Part shown: positions 23,337-31,417 of the stretch, in pieces
How positions within the stretch are numbered: the stretch's first letter is position 1
How the letters are laid out: every line of letters starts with the position of its first letter
Assembly (NCBI GenBank): GCA_028717265.1
Contig: JAQUOE010000016.1
Span: forward strand, 1 to 32,500
Source: Actinomycetota bacterium
GTDB taxonomy: Bacteria > Actinomycetota > Humimicrobiia > Humimicrobiales > Humimicrobiaceae
Direction: 5' to 3'
Length of the DNA: 32,500 bases
The notes under the pieces: generated by a model
Database searches by the model: none
What the model was told of the DNA's origin: nothing
What the model saw: the letters and a program-made list of their open reading frames with translations, nothing else
Made by a program: the position numbers and the translations under genes

Positions 23337-25655
23337 TTGTATTTAAAGAACATAACACTCCGTGGTTTTAAATCTTTTAAAAATAAAAGCCAATTATTCT
23401 TCGAGCCTGGCATAAGTGTCATTGTGGGGCCCAATGGAAGCGGTAAAAGCAATGTAGCCGATGCTATCTCGTGGGTTCTGGGCGAACAAAGTCCCAGATC
23501 CCTGCGGGGAAGCTCGATGGGAGATGTAATTTTTAAAAGTAAGAATGAAGAAATGGCTATTGCCGAGGTATCACTGCTTTTTGATAACTCCGATAAATCA
23601 TTCGATACCGAATTCAGAGAGGTTAAATTTACGAGAAGAGTTTTTTCCCGCGGAGGAAGTGAATATTTTATAAATTCCTCACCCTGCAGACTGTTGGATA
23701 TCCAGGATCTTACTGCTGACAGTGGTATAGGCAGGGGCCTGCATATTATTATAAATCAGGGTCAGATCAATGAAATTGCCATTCTTAAACCTATCGAAAG
23801 GAAAGCCATAATCGATGAGGTGCTGGGGATATCGAAACATAAAAACAGAAGAGATAAATCCATAAATAAACTCCAAAAGGTCAAAAATGATATCGAAAGA
23901 ATAGACGATCTGATGGAGGAAATAAAAAGAACCATGGATCCCCTCGAAATCGAAGCAAAAAAAGCTCAGAGATATGCAGAAATTTCGAATCTTCTGAAAA
24001 GTGAAGAAATCTCCCTGTTCATTGCTTATCTTAACAGGTTAAATAATGAATGGGAAGATGAAAATAAATCATATAACAAAAATAAAGACAGGATAAAAGA
24101 AATCGACAGTAATATTTCTATTATAGAAAAAGAAAAAAACGATTTTTTTAAGGAAAACATTAAAAGCCGGGATGAGTATGAATCCTGGAAAAATAAAACC
24201 GATTTATTTAATTCGGAAAAAAATAATCTTGAAAACATGGCGGCTCTGATTGAGAGTAAAAAGAACATGTTCGCTACGTTATACAATATGCTCGATCTAC
24301 AATTCGCGGGCGGTACCGGAGGAACAGATGTCCCTCAGGACCCATCCGGGCTTGATAATGAATACGGTGGTGAACCTTTTCTTGAGAAGGTTTCGGAAGG
24401 ATTAAAGAGAATAAATGGCCTGCTGGCAGAGTTGTTGAAAAGGATGAAAAAGAAGTTTAAAGATGAAGATAGTACCTTATATATTGAAAATGAAATTAAA
24501 CCTATATCGGAAGAAATTGAGAAATTGCAGAAAATAATCGGGATTGTCATGAAGAATGAAGGCAAGGGTGAGGCAAAGGGACAGCACAAGGCAGATGCCG
24601 TAAAAATCGATAATTTAAAAAAAAGAATGGAACGTACTGAAAGTATCAGGAATTTTTGTAACCTCAACAGGGAAAGGTCCGAAAAGATCCAATCGCTCCT
24701 GAGCAGTCTTCTGTTGATTTCGGAAAATATAAAAAGAAAACTTTACGGGCAATTTGAAAAAAGAAGTAAATTGATTTCTGAAAACCAGAATAAGTCAAAC
24801 GAATTCGAAAACCGGATAAACCTTTTGAATAACTCTAAATCGAACCTGGAAAATGCTATATACAAAACTGAACTCAGGAAAGAACAAATAAAAGAAAGAG
24901 TCGAAACTATTACCGCAGGCATAGTCGATAATTATAACGTATCGATTGATTATGCCTTAAAAAGTTACAAACCCGCTGTCAAAATCAGGCAGTCCGAGAT
25001 AACGGTAAGAAAACTGAAAAATGAGATAAAAGAATATGGGATGGTCAATCCAAATGCTGCTATCGAATATGGCAGGATCAAAAAAAGATATGATTTTCTG
25101 GCGGATCAGAGGGCTGATCTTATTGAAAGTAAGAAAAATCTGGAGGAACTTATTAAAGAAATAAACGATAGGATATCCGATTTCTTTTTTAAGAAATTTG
25201 ATGAGATAAACGGGTGCTTTAAAAATTATTTTAAAATTCTCTTTCCTCTGGGCGAAGGCGAGATGCAGCTTGAGAAAAGCGATGGCACAGGCGACGATGA
25301 GATCGGGGTGGACCTCAGGGTAGATATTGGCAGCAGTAAGTTTGTGCCGCTTTCTCTCCTATCGGGGGGAGAGAAGTCTCTGATATCCATAGCGTTTCTT
25401 TTCTCTATTTACTCAATAAATCCTTCCCCATTTTATGTTTTTGATGAAGTGGATGCTTCTCTGGATGATGCCAATATAAACCGTTTTCTGGTTCTGGTCA
25501 AAAAATTTTCCGAAAAACAGCAGATAATATTGATTACCCACCAGAAAAGAACCATGGAAATAGCAGATACGATTTATGGGGTAAGCATGCAGTCGAATGG
25601 AATCTCAAAAATAATTTCAGAAAGAATCGGAAAGAAATATGCTGAGATTAATTAA
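23337..25655 (+). CDS. smc: Chromosome segregation protein Smc, short form without a recognisable hinge
   Basis: An ATPase of the condensin family, identified by both half-heads and by position between rnc and ftsY. N-terminal head (about 1-165): YLKNITLRGFKSF, Walker A GPNGSGKSN (31-39), SPRSLRG and the Q-loop region INQGQINEI. C-terminal head (about 640-772): signature SGGEKSLISIAFLFS and Walker B FYVFDEVDASLDDAN. Coiled coil lies at about 168-316 and 425-630, including NPNAAIEYGRIKKRYDFL, a normal C-terminal arm motif. Bacterial Smc is usually about 1,170 residues with a globular hinge of about 150; here only about 105 residues of linker and short helices (322-422) join the arms, with no hinge motif and no CxxC zinc hook. 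TTG 23337 is the start, fitting the family MYLK N-terminus. The frame is intact. Confidence 0.92.
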   Translation: MYLKNITLRGFKSFKNKSQLFFEPGISVIVGPNGSGKSNVADAISWVLGEQSPRSLRGSSMGDVIFKSKNEEMAIAEVSLLFDNSDKSFDTEFREVKFTRRVFSRGGSEYFINSSPCRLLDIQDLTADSGIGRGLHIIINQGQINEIAILKPIERKAIIDEVLGISKHKNRRDKSINKLQKVKNDIERIDDLMEEIKRTMDPLEIEAKKAQRYAEISNLLKSEEISLFIAYLNRLNNEWEDENKSYNKNKDRIKEIDSNISIIEKEKNDFFKENIKSRDEYESWKNKTDLFNSEKNNLENMAALIESKKNMFATLYNMLDLQFAGGTGGTDVPQDPSGLDNEYGGEPFLEKVSEGLKRINGLLAELLKRMKKKFKDEDSTLYIENEIKPISEEIEKLQKIIGIVMKNEGKGEAKGQHKADAVKIDNLKKRMERTESIRNFCNLNRERSEKIQSLLSSLLLISENIKRKLYGQFEKRSKLISENQNKSNEFENRINLLNNSKSNLENAIYKTELRKEQIKERVETITAGIVDNYNVSIDYALKSYKPAVKIRQSEITVRKLKNEIKEYGMVNPNAAIEYGRIKKRYDFLADQRADLIESKKNLEELIKEINDRISDFFFKKFDEINGCFKNYFKILFPLGEGEMQLEKSDGTGDDEIGVDLRVDIGSSKFVPLSLLSGGEKSLISIAFLFSIYSINPSPFYVFDEVDASLDDANINRFLVLVKKFSEKQQIILITHQKRTMEIADTIYGVSMQSNGISKIISERIGKKYAEIN

Positions 25656-26511
25656 GAATCTAAACAATATCTGGAACAAGTTTAAAGATAACCGAAAATT
25701 ATTCTGGGATGAACTGGAAGAACAGATGGTCGCAAGCGACATAAGTATCAATACCACAGGTAAAATACTGGCGGAAGTGAAAAAGTATGTTTATAGTGAA
25801 AATATAAATGATATTGAAAAAATAAAGATACTATTAAAGAAGCAAATCATAGAAATTCTTAAGACTGACGGAGGCGGGGATTTAAAAATATCCACCACCC
25901 CCCCCACAGTATTTTTGATAGTGGGCGTTAATGGGACGGGTAAGACCACTTCGGTTGCGAAGTTAGCCGGTATGTTCAAAGAAAAAAGTAAGAAAGTTCT
26001 GATATCTGCTGCCGATACATACAGATCAGCCGCAGTGGAGCAGATACAGCATTACGCCAGGAAGCTGGATCTGGATATCGTCTCCCACCAGAAATTTTCC
26101 GATCCGGGAGCGGTTGTATATGACAGCCTGGAAAAAGCAATGGCCAGAGGAATCGATCTGGTTATAATCGATACCGCAGGCAGGATGCAGACTTCTTATA
26201 ATCTTATGGAAGAACTTAAAAAAATAAAAAAAGTAATAATGAAGAAAATAGGCCGGGAAGTGGATGAAATACTGCTTGTGATAGATTCTACTACGGGACA
26301 GAATGCCAGAAATCAGGCGGAACTTTTTAATAATTCGTTAAATTTGACCGGAATCATTCTGACTAAAATAGACAGCACTTCCAGGGGAGGAATAGTGCTT
26401 ACGATAAAAAATGATCTGGGTATACCTGTAAAACTGGTTACAGATGGTGAAAAATTGGATAATATACATTTTTTTGATCCAGAAGGATTTACAGAATCCA
26501 TATTCTCCTGA
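25639..26511 (+). CDS. ftsY: Signal recognition particle receptor FtsY
   Basis: The membrane-associated receptor for the signal recognition particle. The 290 residues comprise just the NG domain, with an N-terminal helical part and then the GTPase: GVNGTGKTTSVAKLA (G1), DTYRSAAVEQ (Phe to Tyr change from the usual DTFRAAA), DTAGRMQ (G3) and LTKIDSTSRGG (G4). The acidic A domain found in many FtsY proteins is missing, as in many small Gram-positive-type forms. ATG 25639 lies inside the end of smc, overlapping by 17 nt, with GGAAAG 4 nt upstream, so translation is likely coupled. Its partner ffh follows after 28 nt. Confidence 0.95.
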   Translation: MLRLIKNLNNIWNKFKDNRKLFWDELEEQMVASDISINTTGKILAEVKKYVYSENINDIEKIKILLKKQIIEILKTDGGGDLKISTTPPTVFLIVGVNGTGKTTSVAKLAGMFKEKSKKVLISAADTYRSAAVEQIQHYARKLDLDIVSHQKFSDPGAVVYDSLEKAMARGIDLVIIDTAGRMQTSYNLMEELKKIKKVIMKKIGREVDEILLVIDSTTGQNARNQAELFNNSLNLTGIILTKIDSTSRGGIVLTIKNDLGIPVKLVTDGEKLDNIHFFDPEGFTESIFS

Positions 26512-26539
26512 CAGGTTAAATTAGAAAAGGATTTTTATC

Positions 26540-27868
26540 ATGTTCGATCTGCTGACAAACAAGTTTGAGAATTTATTTTATAAAATAAGAAATAAAGGAA
26601 AGTTGAGTCCGGACGACCTGGATGATGCCCTGAGGGAAATCAAGCTGGCATTGCTGGAAGCCGACGTGAACTTTAAGGTAGTAAAAGAATTCCTGGAAAA
26701 CGTAAAAACAAAAGCGATAGGTGAAAAGATACTGGAAAGTTTGACCTCATATCAGCAGGTAGTAAAAATAGTAAATGAAGAAATTACAAGAATGCTCGGT
26801 TCAGCAAGCAGCGGTGTTGTCTTTGCCCCGGGAGGACCTACGATTATAATGACCGTCGGGCTGCAGGGTACCGGGAAAACTTCTGCAGTCATTAAATTAG
26901 CCAGTTTTTTAAAGAACAAGTACCAGAAAAAGGTATCTATTATTGCTGCGGACATATACCGGCCGGCAGCAGTATTGCAGCTTGAGGACATGGCAAAAAA
27001 TATAGCCGTGGATGTTTATTCGGAAAGCAATTCCAATCCCGTATCCATATCGGTAAAGGGAACGGAATTATTCAGAAAATCCGGAAGTGATGTGATTATA
27101 ATAGATACTGCCGGAAGATTGCATATAGATGAAAAAATGATGAAAGAGATTGTCGATATCAGAAACAGGGTAAATCCCCATCAGATATTTCTGGTGCTGG
27201 ATGCTATGACGGGGCAGGAAGCAGTAAACATTGCCTCGACTTTTAACCAGAGAGTCGAATGTGACGGAATAATTTTGACCAAACTGGACAGCGATACCAG
27301 AGGCGGTGCGGCGCTCTCCGTATATTATGTGGTTAAAAAACCGATAAAATTTATATCCAGCGGAGAGAGAATAGAGGATTTTGATATTTTTTATCCGGAT
27401 AGAATAGCTTCAAGAATACTGGGAATGGGAGACATCCTGACCCTTGTAGAAAAAGCGGAAAAGGTAGTAAGCGAAAAAGAGGCGAAAAAAATAGAAGAAA
27501 AGATCTATAAAAATGAACTGAACTTCGAAGATTTTATAGGGCAGCTTAAGAGTATAAAAAAAATGGGATCACTGGATAAAATATTTTCAATGCTGCCGAT
27601 ACCTGATAAAAACAGGATATTCAAGAAAATAAATTTAGACGATTCTTATCTATCCAGAATAGAAGCTATAATCAATTCAATGACTGTTGAAGAGAGAAGA
27701 AAGCCGCATATAATCAACGGAAACAGGAAAAAAAGGATAGCAAAAGGAAGCGGGAGTTCGGTATCGGAAGTAAATAAATTACTTGTGCAATTCAGCAAAA
27801 CTAAGCAAATGATGAAACAATTTTCAGGGAAAAAAGGAAAATTTAATTTTCCTACCGGAAATTTGTAG
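26540..27868 (+). CDS. ffh: Signal recognition particle protein Ffh
   Basis: The GTPase that binds 4.5S RNA and signal peptides. The NG domain has GLQGTGKTSAVIKLA (G1; Ser where many have Thr after GKT), DIYRPAAVLQL, DTAGRLHID and TKLDSDTRGGAALS. The M domain runs from about 300, with FEDFIGQLKSIKKMGSLDK and the RNA-binding MTVEERRKPHIINGNRKKRI followed by AKGSGSSVSEVNKLL. At 442 residues it is a normal length. Identical gene order with ftsY is seen in many bacteria. The 4.5S RNA gene was not found in this window. Confidence 0.96.
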   Translation: MFDLLTNKFENLFYKIRNKGKLSPDDLDDALREIKLALLEADVNFKVVKEFLENVKTKAIGEKILESLTSYQQVVKIVNEEITRMLGSASSGVVFAPGGPTIIMTVGLQGTGKTSAVIKLASFLKNKYQKKVSIIAADIYRPAAVLQLEDMAKNIAVDVYSESNSNPVSISVKGTELFRKSGSDVIIIDTAGRLHIDEKMMKEIVDIRNRVNPHQIFLVLDAMTGQEAVNIASTFNQRVECDGIILTKLDSDTRGGAALSVYYVVKKPIKFISSGERIEDFDIFYPDRIASRILGMGDILTLVEKAEKVVSEKEAKKIEEKIYKNELNFEDFIGQLKSIKKMGSLDKIFSMLPIPDKNRIFKKINLDDSYLSRIEAIINSMTVEERRKPHIINGNRKKRIAKGSGSSVSEVNKLLVQFSKTKQMMKQFSGKKGKFNFPTGNL

Positions 27869-27880
27869 ATAAAAAATGTT

Positions 27881-27908
27881 TTGCAAGTTTTATGGAAAAA
27901 TATATAAT
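27881..27908 (+). promoter_or_regulatory. Predicted sigma-70-type promoter for the rpsP cluster
   Basis: TTGCAA (27881-27886), a 16-nt spacer and a perfect TATAAT (27903-27908) in the 85-bp gap between ffh and rpsP. The expected start near 27915 gives a leader of about 40 nt. It would serve rpsP, khpA, rimM, trmD and probably the genes through yraN. Confidence 0.55.
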
Positions 27909-27953
27909 TATTAAAGCGAAAAATTAACTATTTAAGAATTTGGAGGTTACAGG

Positions 27954-28199
27954 TTGAGTGTAAAGATAAGACTGACCAGGATGGGTTCAAGAAAACAGCC
28001 CTTTTATAGAATCATTGTAGCAGATATCAGATCACCAAGAGATGGAAGGTTCATTGAAAAAATAGGCATATATGACCCTAAAAGTGATCCGTCAATAATA
28101 GAAGTGAATAAAGAAAAGGCTCTTGATTGGATAAAGAAAGGTGCAAAACCTACAAATACAGTTCAAAAGCTTTTTGATAAGATCGGTTTAGAGAAGTAG
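27954..28199 (+). CDS. rpsP: 30S ribosomal protein S16
   Basis: A small-subunit ribosomal protein. The 81 residues read [39 protein letters not shown] and [11 protein letters not shown], all S16 signatures. The start is TTG at 27954, 6 nt after GGAGGT (27942-27947); a GTG at 27958 is out of frame. It is first in a ribosome and RNA-processing cluster with a predicted promoter upstream. Confidence 0.96.
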   Translation: MSVKIRLTRMGSRKQPFYRIIVADIRSPRDGRFIEKIGIYDPKSDPSIIEVNKEKALDWIKKGAKPTNTVQKLFDKIGLEK

Positions 28200-28227
28200 T
28201 TATTACAACTTAGACTGGAGGTAAACA

Positions 28228-28461
28228 GTGAAAGAACTACTGGAGTATATGGTAAAAGAGCTAGTTGATAGCCCGGATAATGTAGAAATTACGGAAGAGG
28301 AGGAAGATGAAAAAACAGTAATTTTCAAGCTTAAAGTAGCTGAAGAGGATCTGGGAAAAGTAATAGGAAAAAAGGGAAGAACTGCAAATGCTCTGAGGGT
28401 CATAATGAGAGCTGCATCTGCTAAAAGAGGTAAATCCTCTATTGTAAAAATAATGGATTGA
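28228..28461 (+). CDS. khpA: KH-domain RNA-binding protein KhpA
   Basis: A small single KH-domain protein that binds RNA, often with KhpB/Jag, and affects cell division and ribosome assembly. The 77 residues include the GxxG loop in LGKVIGKKGRTANALR and end KSSIVKIMD. An acidic stretch (EITEEEEDEK) is in the N-terminal half. The start GTG 28228 has GGAGGT 5 nt upstream. Its place between rpsP and rimM is the usual one in Actinobacteria and Firmicutes. No khpB is in this window. Confidence 0.93.
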   Translation: MKELLEYMVKELVDSPDNVEITEEEEDEKTVIFKLKVAEEDLGKVIGKKGRTANALRVIMRAASAKRGKSSIVKIMD

Positions 28462-28508
28462 TAATTTAATATATAAGCATAAATAGATTATTTAACAGGC
28501 ATTAGTAA

Positions 28509-29060
28509 ATGTCGGAAATAAATGTAGATGCAAGATTAATTGGGATAATCGGTAAGCCGCATGGAATAAAAGGAGAAACAGTTGTGATGTTGCTTACAGA
28601 TTATCCCAAATCTATTAAAAGGGGAGACATACTTTTTTTTGATGAAAAATGCACGCGGAAAGCAGGAGTAGAAAATATCAGATGGAGGAAAGATAAACCG
28701 GAAGCTCCGATAATAAAATTCAAAGATATAGATAGCAGAAATGCTGCTTACGATTTAAAAGGAATTAATGTCTTCCGCCTTATAAAGGATGGTCCGGTAC
28801 CTGGAAACAACCAGTACTGGGTAGATGATATTCTGGAGTGTACCGTTTGCACGAAAAGCGGTATCGCTATCGGCAAAGTGATAAATGTCGAGAAATTCGC
28901 TTCCAATGATAATCTGGCTGTAAGAATAGACAATAAAAATTTGGATACAGGATGCATTGACGGCGATATTCTTTATGTTCCGGTTATTAAAAATTATATA
29001 GATTGCATAGATTTAAAAAACAGAAAGATAATATTAAAGAAAATTCCGGAATATATTTAA
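28509..29060 (+). CDS. rimM: 16S rRNA processing protein RimM
   Basis: A 30S maturation factor that binds S19. The 183 residues start RLIGIIGKPHGIKGETVV, the RimM signature, and have YWVDDILECTVCTKSGIAIGKVINVEKF with the PRC-barrel-like C-terminal domain, including LYVPVIKNYIDCIDL. It starts 47 nt after khpA at an ATG without a clear Shine-Dalgarno. Length is normal. It is followed by trmD after 49 nt. Confidence 0.93.
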   Translation: MSEINVDARLIGIIGKPHGIKGETVVMLLTDYPKSIKRGDILFFDEKCTRKAGVENIRWRKDKPEAPIIKFKDIDSRNAAYDLKGINVFRLIKDGPVPGNNQYWVDDILECTVCTKSGIAIGKVINVEKFASNDNLAVRIDNKNLDTGCIDGDILYVPVIKNYIDCIDLKNRKIILKKIPEYI

Positions 29061-29109
29061 AATGATTATTTTTTCATTTTTACAAGCTCTTTTAGACCTT
29101 TTTTAGAAA

Positions 29110-29811
29110 ATGTTAAAAATAGATATCATAACAATTTTTCCCGGGATGTTCGATAATATTACTGAATTCGGGGTCATAAAAGAAGCATTTAAAAAAAATA
29201 TCTGCCGGTTGAATATCTATAATTTGAGAGATTTTACAACATACAAACAGGGGCAGGTTGATGACAGGCCTTATGGCGGGGGACCCGGAATGGTTCTAAT
29301 GCCGGAACCAATAGATAGGGCCATTGGTTTTATTAAGAGACGGAGCCGGATAAAAAATAAGGAAAAGCAAAAAGTGGTTCTGCTTTCTCCCGGAGGAGAA
29401 AGTTTAAACCAAAATAAGTTAAAATATATGTCAGGTCTTGAGAATATAATTATTATTTGCGGAAGATATGAAGGGATTGACGAAAGGGTCATTGAATCCA
29501 TGGCGGATCTCGAGATCTCTATAGGTGATTATGTGCTCTCAGGCGGAGAAATACCTTCAATGGTTTTAATAGACGGGATAATAAGATTACTTCCGGGCGT
29601 AGTCGGAAAAGCGGAATCCTTGAAATCGGAATCTTTCGAAAAAAATTTACTTGACTACCCGCAGTATACAAGACCACCGGTTTTTAAAGGGATGACCGTT
29701 CCGAAAATTCTTTTGAGCGGGAACCATAAAGATATAGAAAAATGGAGAAAAGAAAAATCGGTAGAAATAACCAGAAAAAGAAGGCCTGATTTATTTGACA
29801 AAGACAGTTAA
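29110..29811 (+). CDS. trmD: tRNA (guanine-37-N1)-methyltransferase
   Basis: Methylates G37 next to the anticodon and prevents frameshifting. The 233-residue SPOUT protein has IITIFPGMFDN at the start, DDRPYGGGPGMVLMPEPI, SPGGESLNQNK and the trefoil-knot region IIICGRYEGIDERV ... EISIGDYVLSGGEIPSM. The C-terminal part has LLDYPQYTRPPVFKGM. All are standard. The ATG at 29110 has no clear Shine-Dalgarno. It uses the SAM made by MetK. Confidence 0.96.
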   Translation: MLKIDIITIFPGMFDNITEFGVIKEAFKKNICRLNIYNLRDFTTYKQGQVDDRPYGGGPGMVLMPEPIDRAIGFIKRRSRIKNKEKQKVVLLSPGGESLNQNKLKYMSGLENIIIICGRYEGIDERVIESMADLEISIGDYVLSGGEIPSMVLIDGIIRLLPGVVGKAESLKSESFEKNLLDYPQYTRPPVFKGMTVPKILLSGNHKDIEKWRKEKSVEITRKRRPDLFDKDS

Positions 29812-29869
29812 ATTAATTATATTTGTTTGGTTCTAATTAGAAAGAAAAAGAAACAGGCTGGAGAAAAAA

Positions 29870-30211
29870 ATGAATAAATTGGATAAGATAGAAAGTAAAT
29901 ATTTAAAAACCGATATACCCCAGTTCGGCCCGGGGGATAAAATAAAAGTCAAAATAAAAATCAGCGAAGAGAATAAAGACAGAAGTCAAACCTTTGAGGG
30001 GATTGTAATTGCTGTCAGGGGTTCGGGAATCAATAAGACATTTACTGTAAGAAAAATCTCCTTCAATAATGTAGGAGTCGAAAGAACATTTCTTCTTAAT
30101 TCACCTGTAATCCAGTCAATAGAAAGGGTAGGCGAAGGCCTTACAAGAAGGGCCAAACTATATTACCTCAGGGATACGATCGGCAAGAAGTCAAAAATCA
30201 AATTTAAATAA
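29870..30211 (+). CDS. rplS: 50S ribosomal protein L19
   Basis: A large-subunit ribosomal protein at the subunit interface. The 113 residues contain FGPGDKIKVKIKI, RSQTFEGIVIAVRGSG, SFNNVGVERTFLLNSPVI and RRAKLYYLRDTIGKKSKIK, matching L19. A CTGGAG lies 7 nt upstream of the ATG. It follows trmD by 58 nt, the common order rpsP-rimM-trmD-rplS. Confidence 0.96.
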   Translation: MNKLDKIESKYLKTDIPQFGPGDKIKVKIKISEENKDRSQTFEGIVIAVRGSGINKTFTVRKISFNNVGVERTFLLNSPVIQSIERVGEGLTRRAKLYYLRDTIGKKSKIKFK

Positions 30212-30237
30212 TGAAATAGCAGCGGGCTCTTATATTA

Positions 30238-30780
30238 ATGCCTCTTGAAAATAAACAGGTTAATACCAGAAAAAGAAAAATCTTCAGGGAATTTTTGATA
30301 TATATCATAATCGCTCTAACTGCAGCAATATCTGCCACATTAATCAGAATTTATATATTGGAACCTTTCATTGTTCCCACACCCTCGATGGAACCTATGC
30401 TGGAAATTGGAGATAAAGTAATAATAAACAAACTTGCATATAAATTCGGCAGCATAAAAAGAGGAGATATAGTAGCATTTCATTCTCCGCTGGAAAAAAA
30501 AGATCTTGTAAAAAGAGCAATCGCAATAGAAGGGGATGAAATTACTCTCACTACCGAAGGTGAGATTTTCATTAATGGAGAAAAAATCGTTGAAAATTAT
30601 CTTCCGGCCGATCAGGATATTTTTTATATAAATCAGACGGTAGCTATTGGCGAGAATGAATTATTCGTAATGGGAGATAACAGAAACAATAGTTTTGACA
30701 GCAGATTTTTTGGGACGATTCCGGAAGATGATGTATTCGGAGAATTGGTCATAATTTACTGGCCGCCATCAAGATGGTAA
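30238..30780 (+). CDS. lepB: Signal peptidase I
   Basis: A membrane protease that removes signal peptides from exported proteins. The 180-residue protein has an N-terminal basic stretch, one membrane helix (about 18-38), catalytic Ser50 in TPSMEPML, general-base Lys92 in DLVKRAIAIEGD and box E GDNRNNSFDSRFFG (146-159). It is of the short Gram-positive type with a single transmembrane segment. ATG 30238 was chosen as the only start upstream of the membrane helix; no clear Shine-Dalgarno. It lies between rplS and rnhB as in other Actinobacteria. Confidence 0.95.
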   Translation: MPLENKQVNTRKRKIFREFLIYIIIALTAAISATLIRIYILEPFIVPTPSMEPMLEIGDKVIINKLAYKFGSIKRGDIVAFHSPLEKKDLVKRAIAIEGDEITLTTEGEIFINGEKIVENYLPADQDIFYINQTVAIGENELFVMGDNRNNSFDSRFFGTIPEDDVFGELVIIYWPPSRW

Positions 30781-30793
30781 TTTTTTCGGCATT

Positions 30794-31417
30794 ATGGAGT
30801 TCAAAGAGATAAAAAGACTGCTTGATCTGCGCTGTTATGAAGATAATCTGTTCATTGCAGGTTATGAAAAAATAGCCGGAGTAGACGAAGTGGGAAGAGG
30901 ATCATTAGCCGGTCCTCTGGTTGCTGCGGCTGTCATACTGGATAAAAGGAATCTGATAATAGAAGATATAAATGATTCCAAAAAACTTACTCCGGAAAAA
31001 AGAAAATATATTTTTAAAAAAATAATCAGAAACTGTCTCTGCTGGTCAATAGTAAAGATTCCTTCCGATGAAATCGACAGTCTATCGATAACCAGGGCAA
31101 ATGCTCTTGCATTCAAGAAAGCAATTGAGGCTCTGAAAATAAAACCGGATATAGTTCTAGCTGATTATATCAGCATGGATCCGGGTATTGAATATTTACC
31201 CATTGTAAACGGCGATAGTCTCAGTATCTCCATTGCCGCAGCTTCAATAATCGCCAAGGTAATCAGAGATCGCATAATGCTCAGGTTTTCGAGGTATTAT
31301 CCTGAATATGGATTTGAACATAATAAAGGTTATGGTACCAGGAAACATCTGAAATCCTTACAAAAGTACGGTCCCACAAATATTCACAGAGTATCTTACA
31401 GAGGTGTCTTAAGTTAG
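30794..31417 (+). CDS. rnhB: Ribonuclease HII
   Basis: Removes ribonucleotides and RNA primers from DNA. The four catalytic acids are found in the 207 residues: Asp31 and Glu32 in GVDEVGRGSLAGP, Asp124 in VLADYIS and Asp141 in NGDSLSISIAAASIIAKV. The RNase HII ending HNKGYGTRKHLKSL is present. The ATG at 30794 is 14 nt after lepB. Its 3' end carries the ribosome site and overlaps the probable start of yraN. Confidence 0.95.
   Translation: MEFKEIKRLLDLRCYEDNLFIAGYEKIAGVDEVGRGSLAGPLVAAAVILDKRNLIIEDINDSKKLTPEKRKYIFKKIIRNCLCWSIVKIPSDEIDSLSITRANALAFKKAIEALKIKPDIVLADYISMDPGIEYLPIVNGDSLSISIAAASIIAKVIRDRIMLRFSRYYPEYGFEHNKGYGTRKHLKSLQKYGPTNIHRVSYRGVLS
31401..31406 (+). promoter_or_regulatory. Ribosome-binding site that decides the yraN start
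   Basis: GAGGTG is a perfect six-base match to the Shine-Dalgarno consensus (AGGAGGTG), inside the end of rnhB. It ends 6 nt before GTT at 31413. No ATG, GTG or TTG in the yraN frame lies at the right distance; the in-frame GTG at 31404 is followed by TAA at 31410. Confidence 0.55.

Noticed and set aside
24300-24602. A frameshifted or pseudogene smc
   Set aside because: The frame is open from start to end and both heads are intact; a clean in-frame loss in the assembly cannot be excluded and is listed as a check in the finding.
23337-25655. RecN, SbcC or Rad50 instead of Smc
   Set aside because: No CxxC zinc hook is present, the N- and C-terminal head motifs (SPRSLRG, FYVFDEVDASLDDAN) are those of Smc, and the place between rnc and ftsY is that of smc.
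29059-29080. Inverted repeat AAAATGA ... TCATTTT between rimM and trmD as a terminator
   Set aside because: The stem is 7 bp and almost all A/T, with no stable G/C core; likely chance in AT-rich DNA, and the genes form one cluster.
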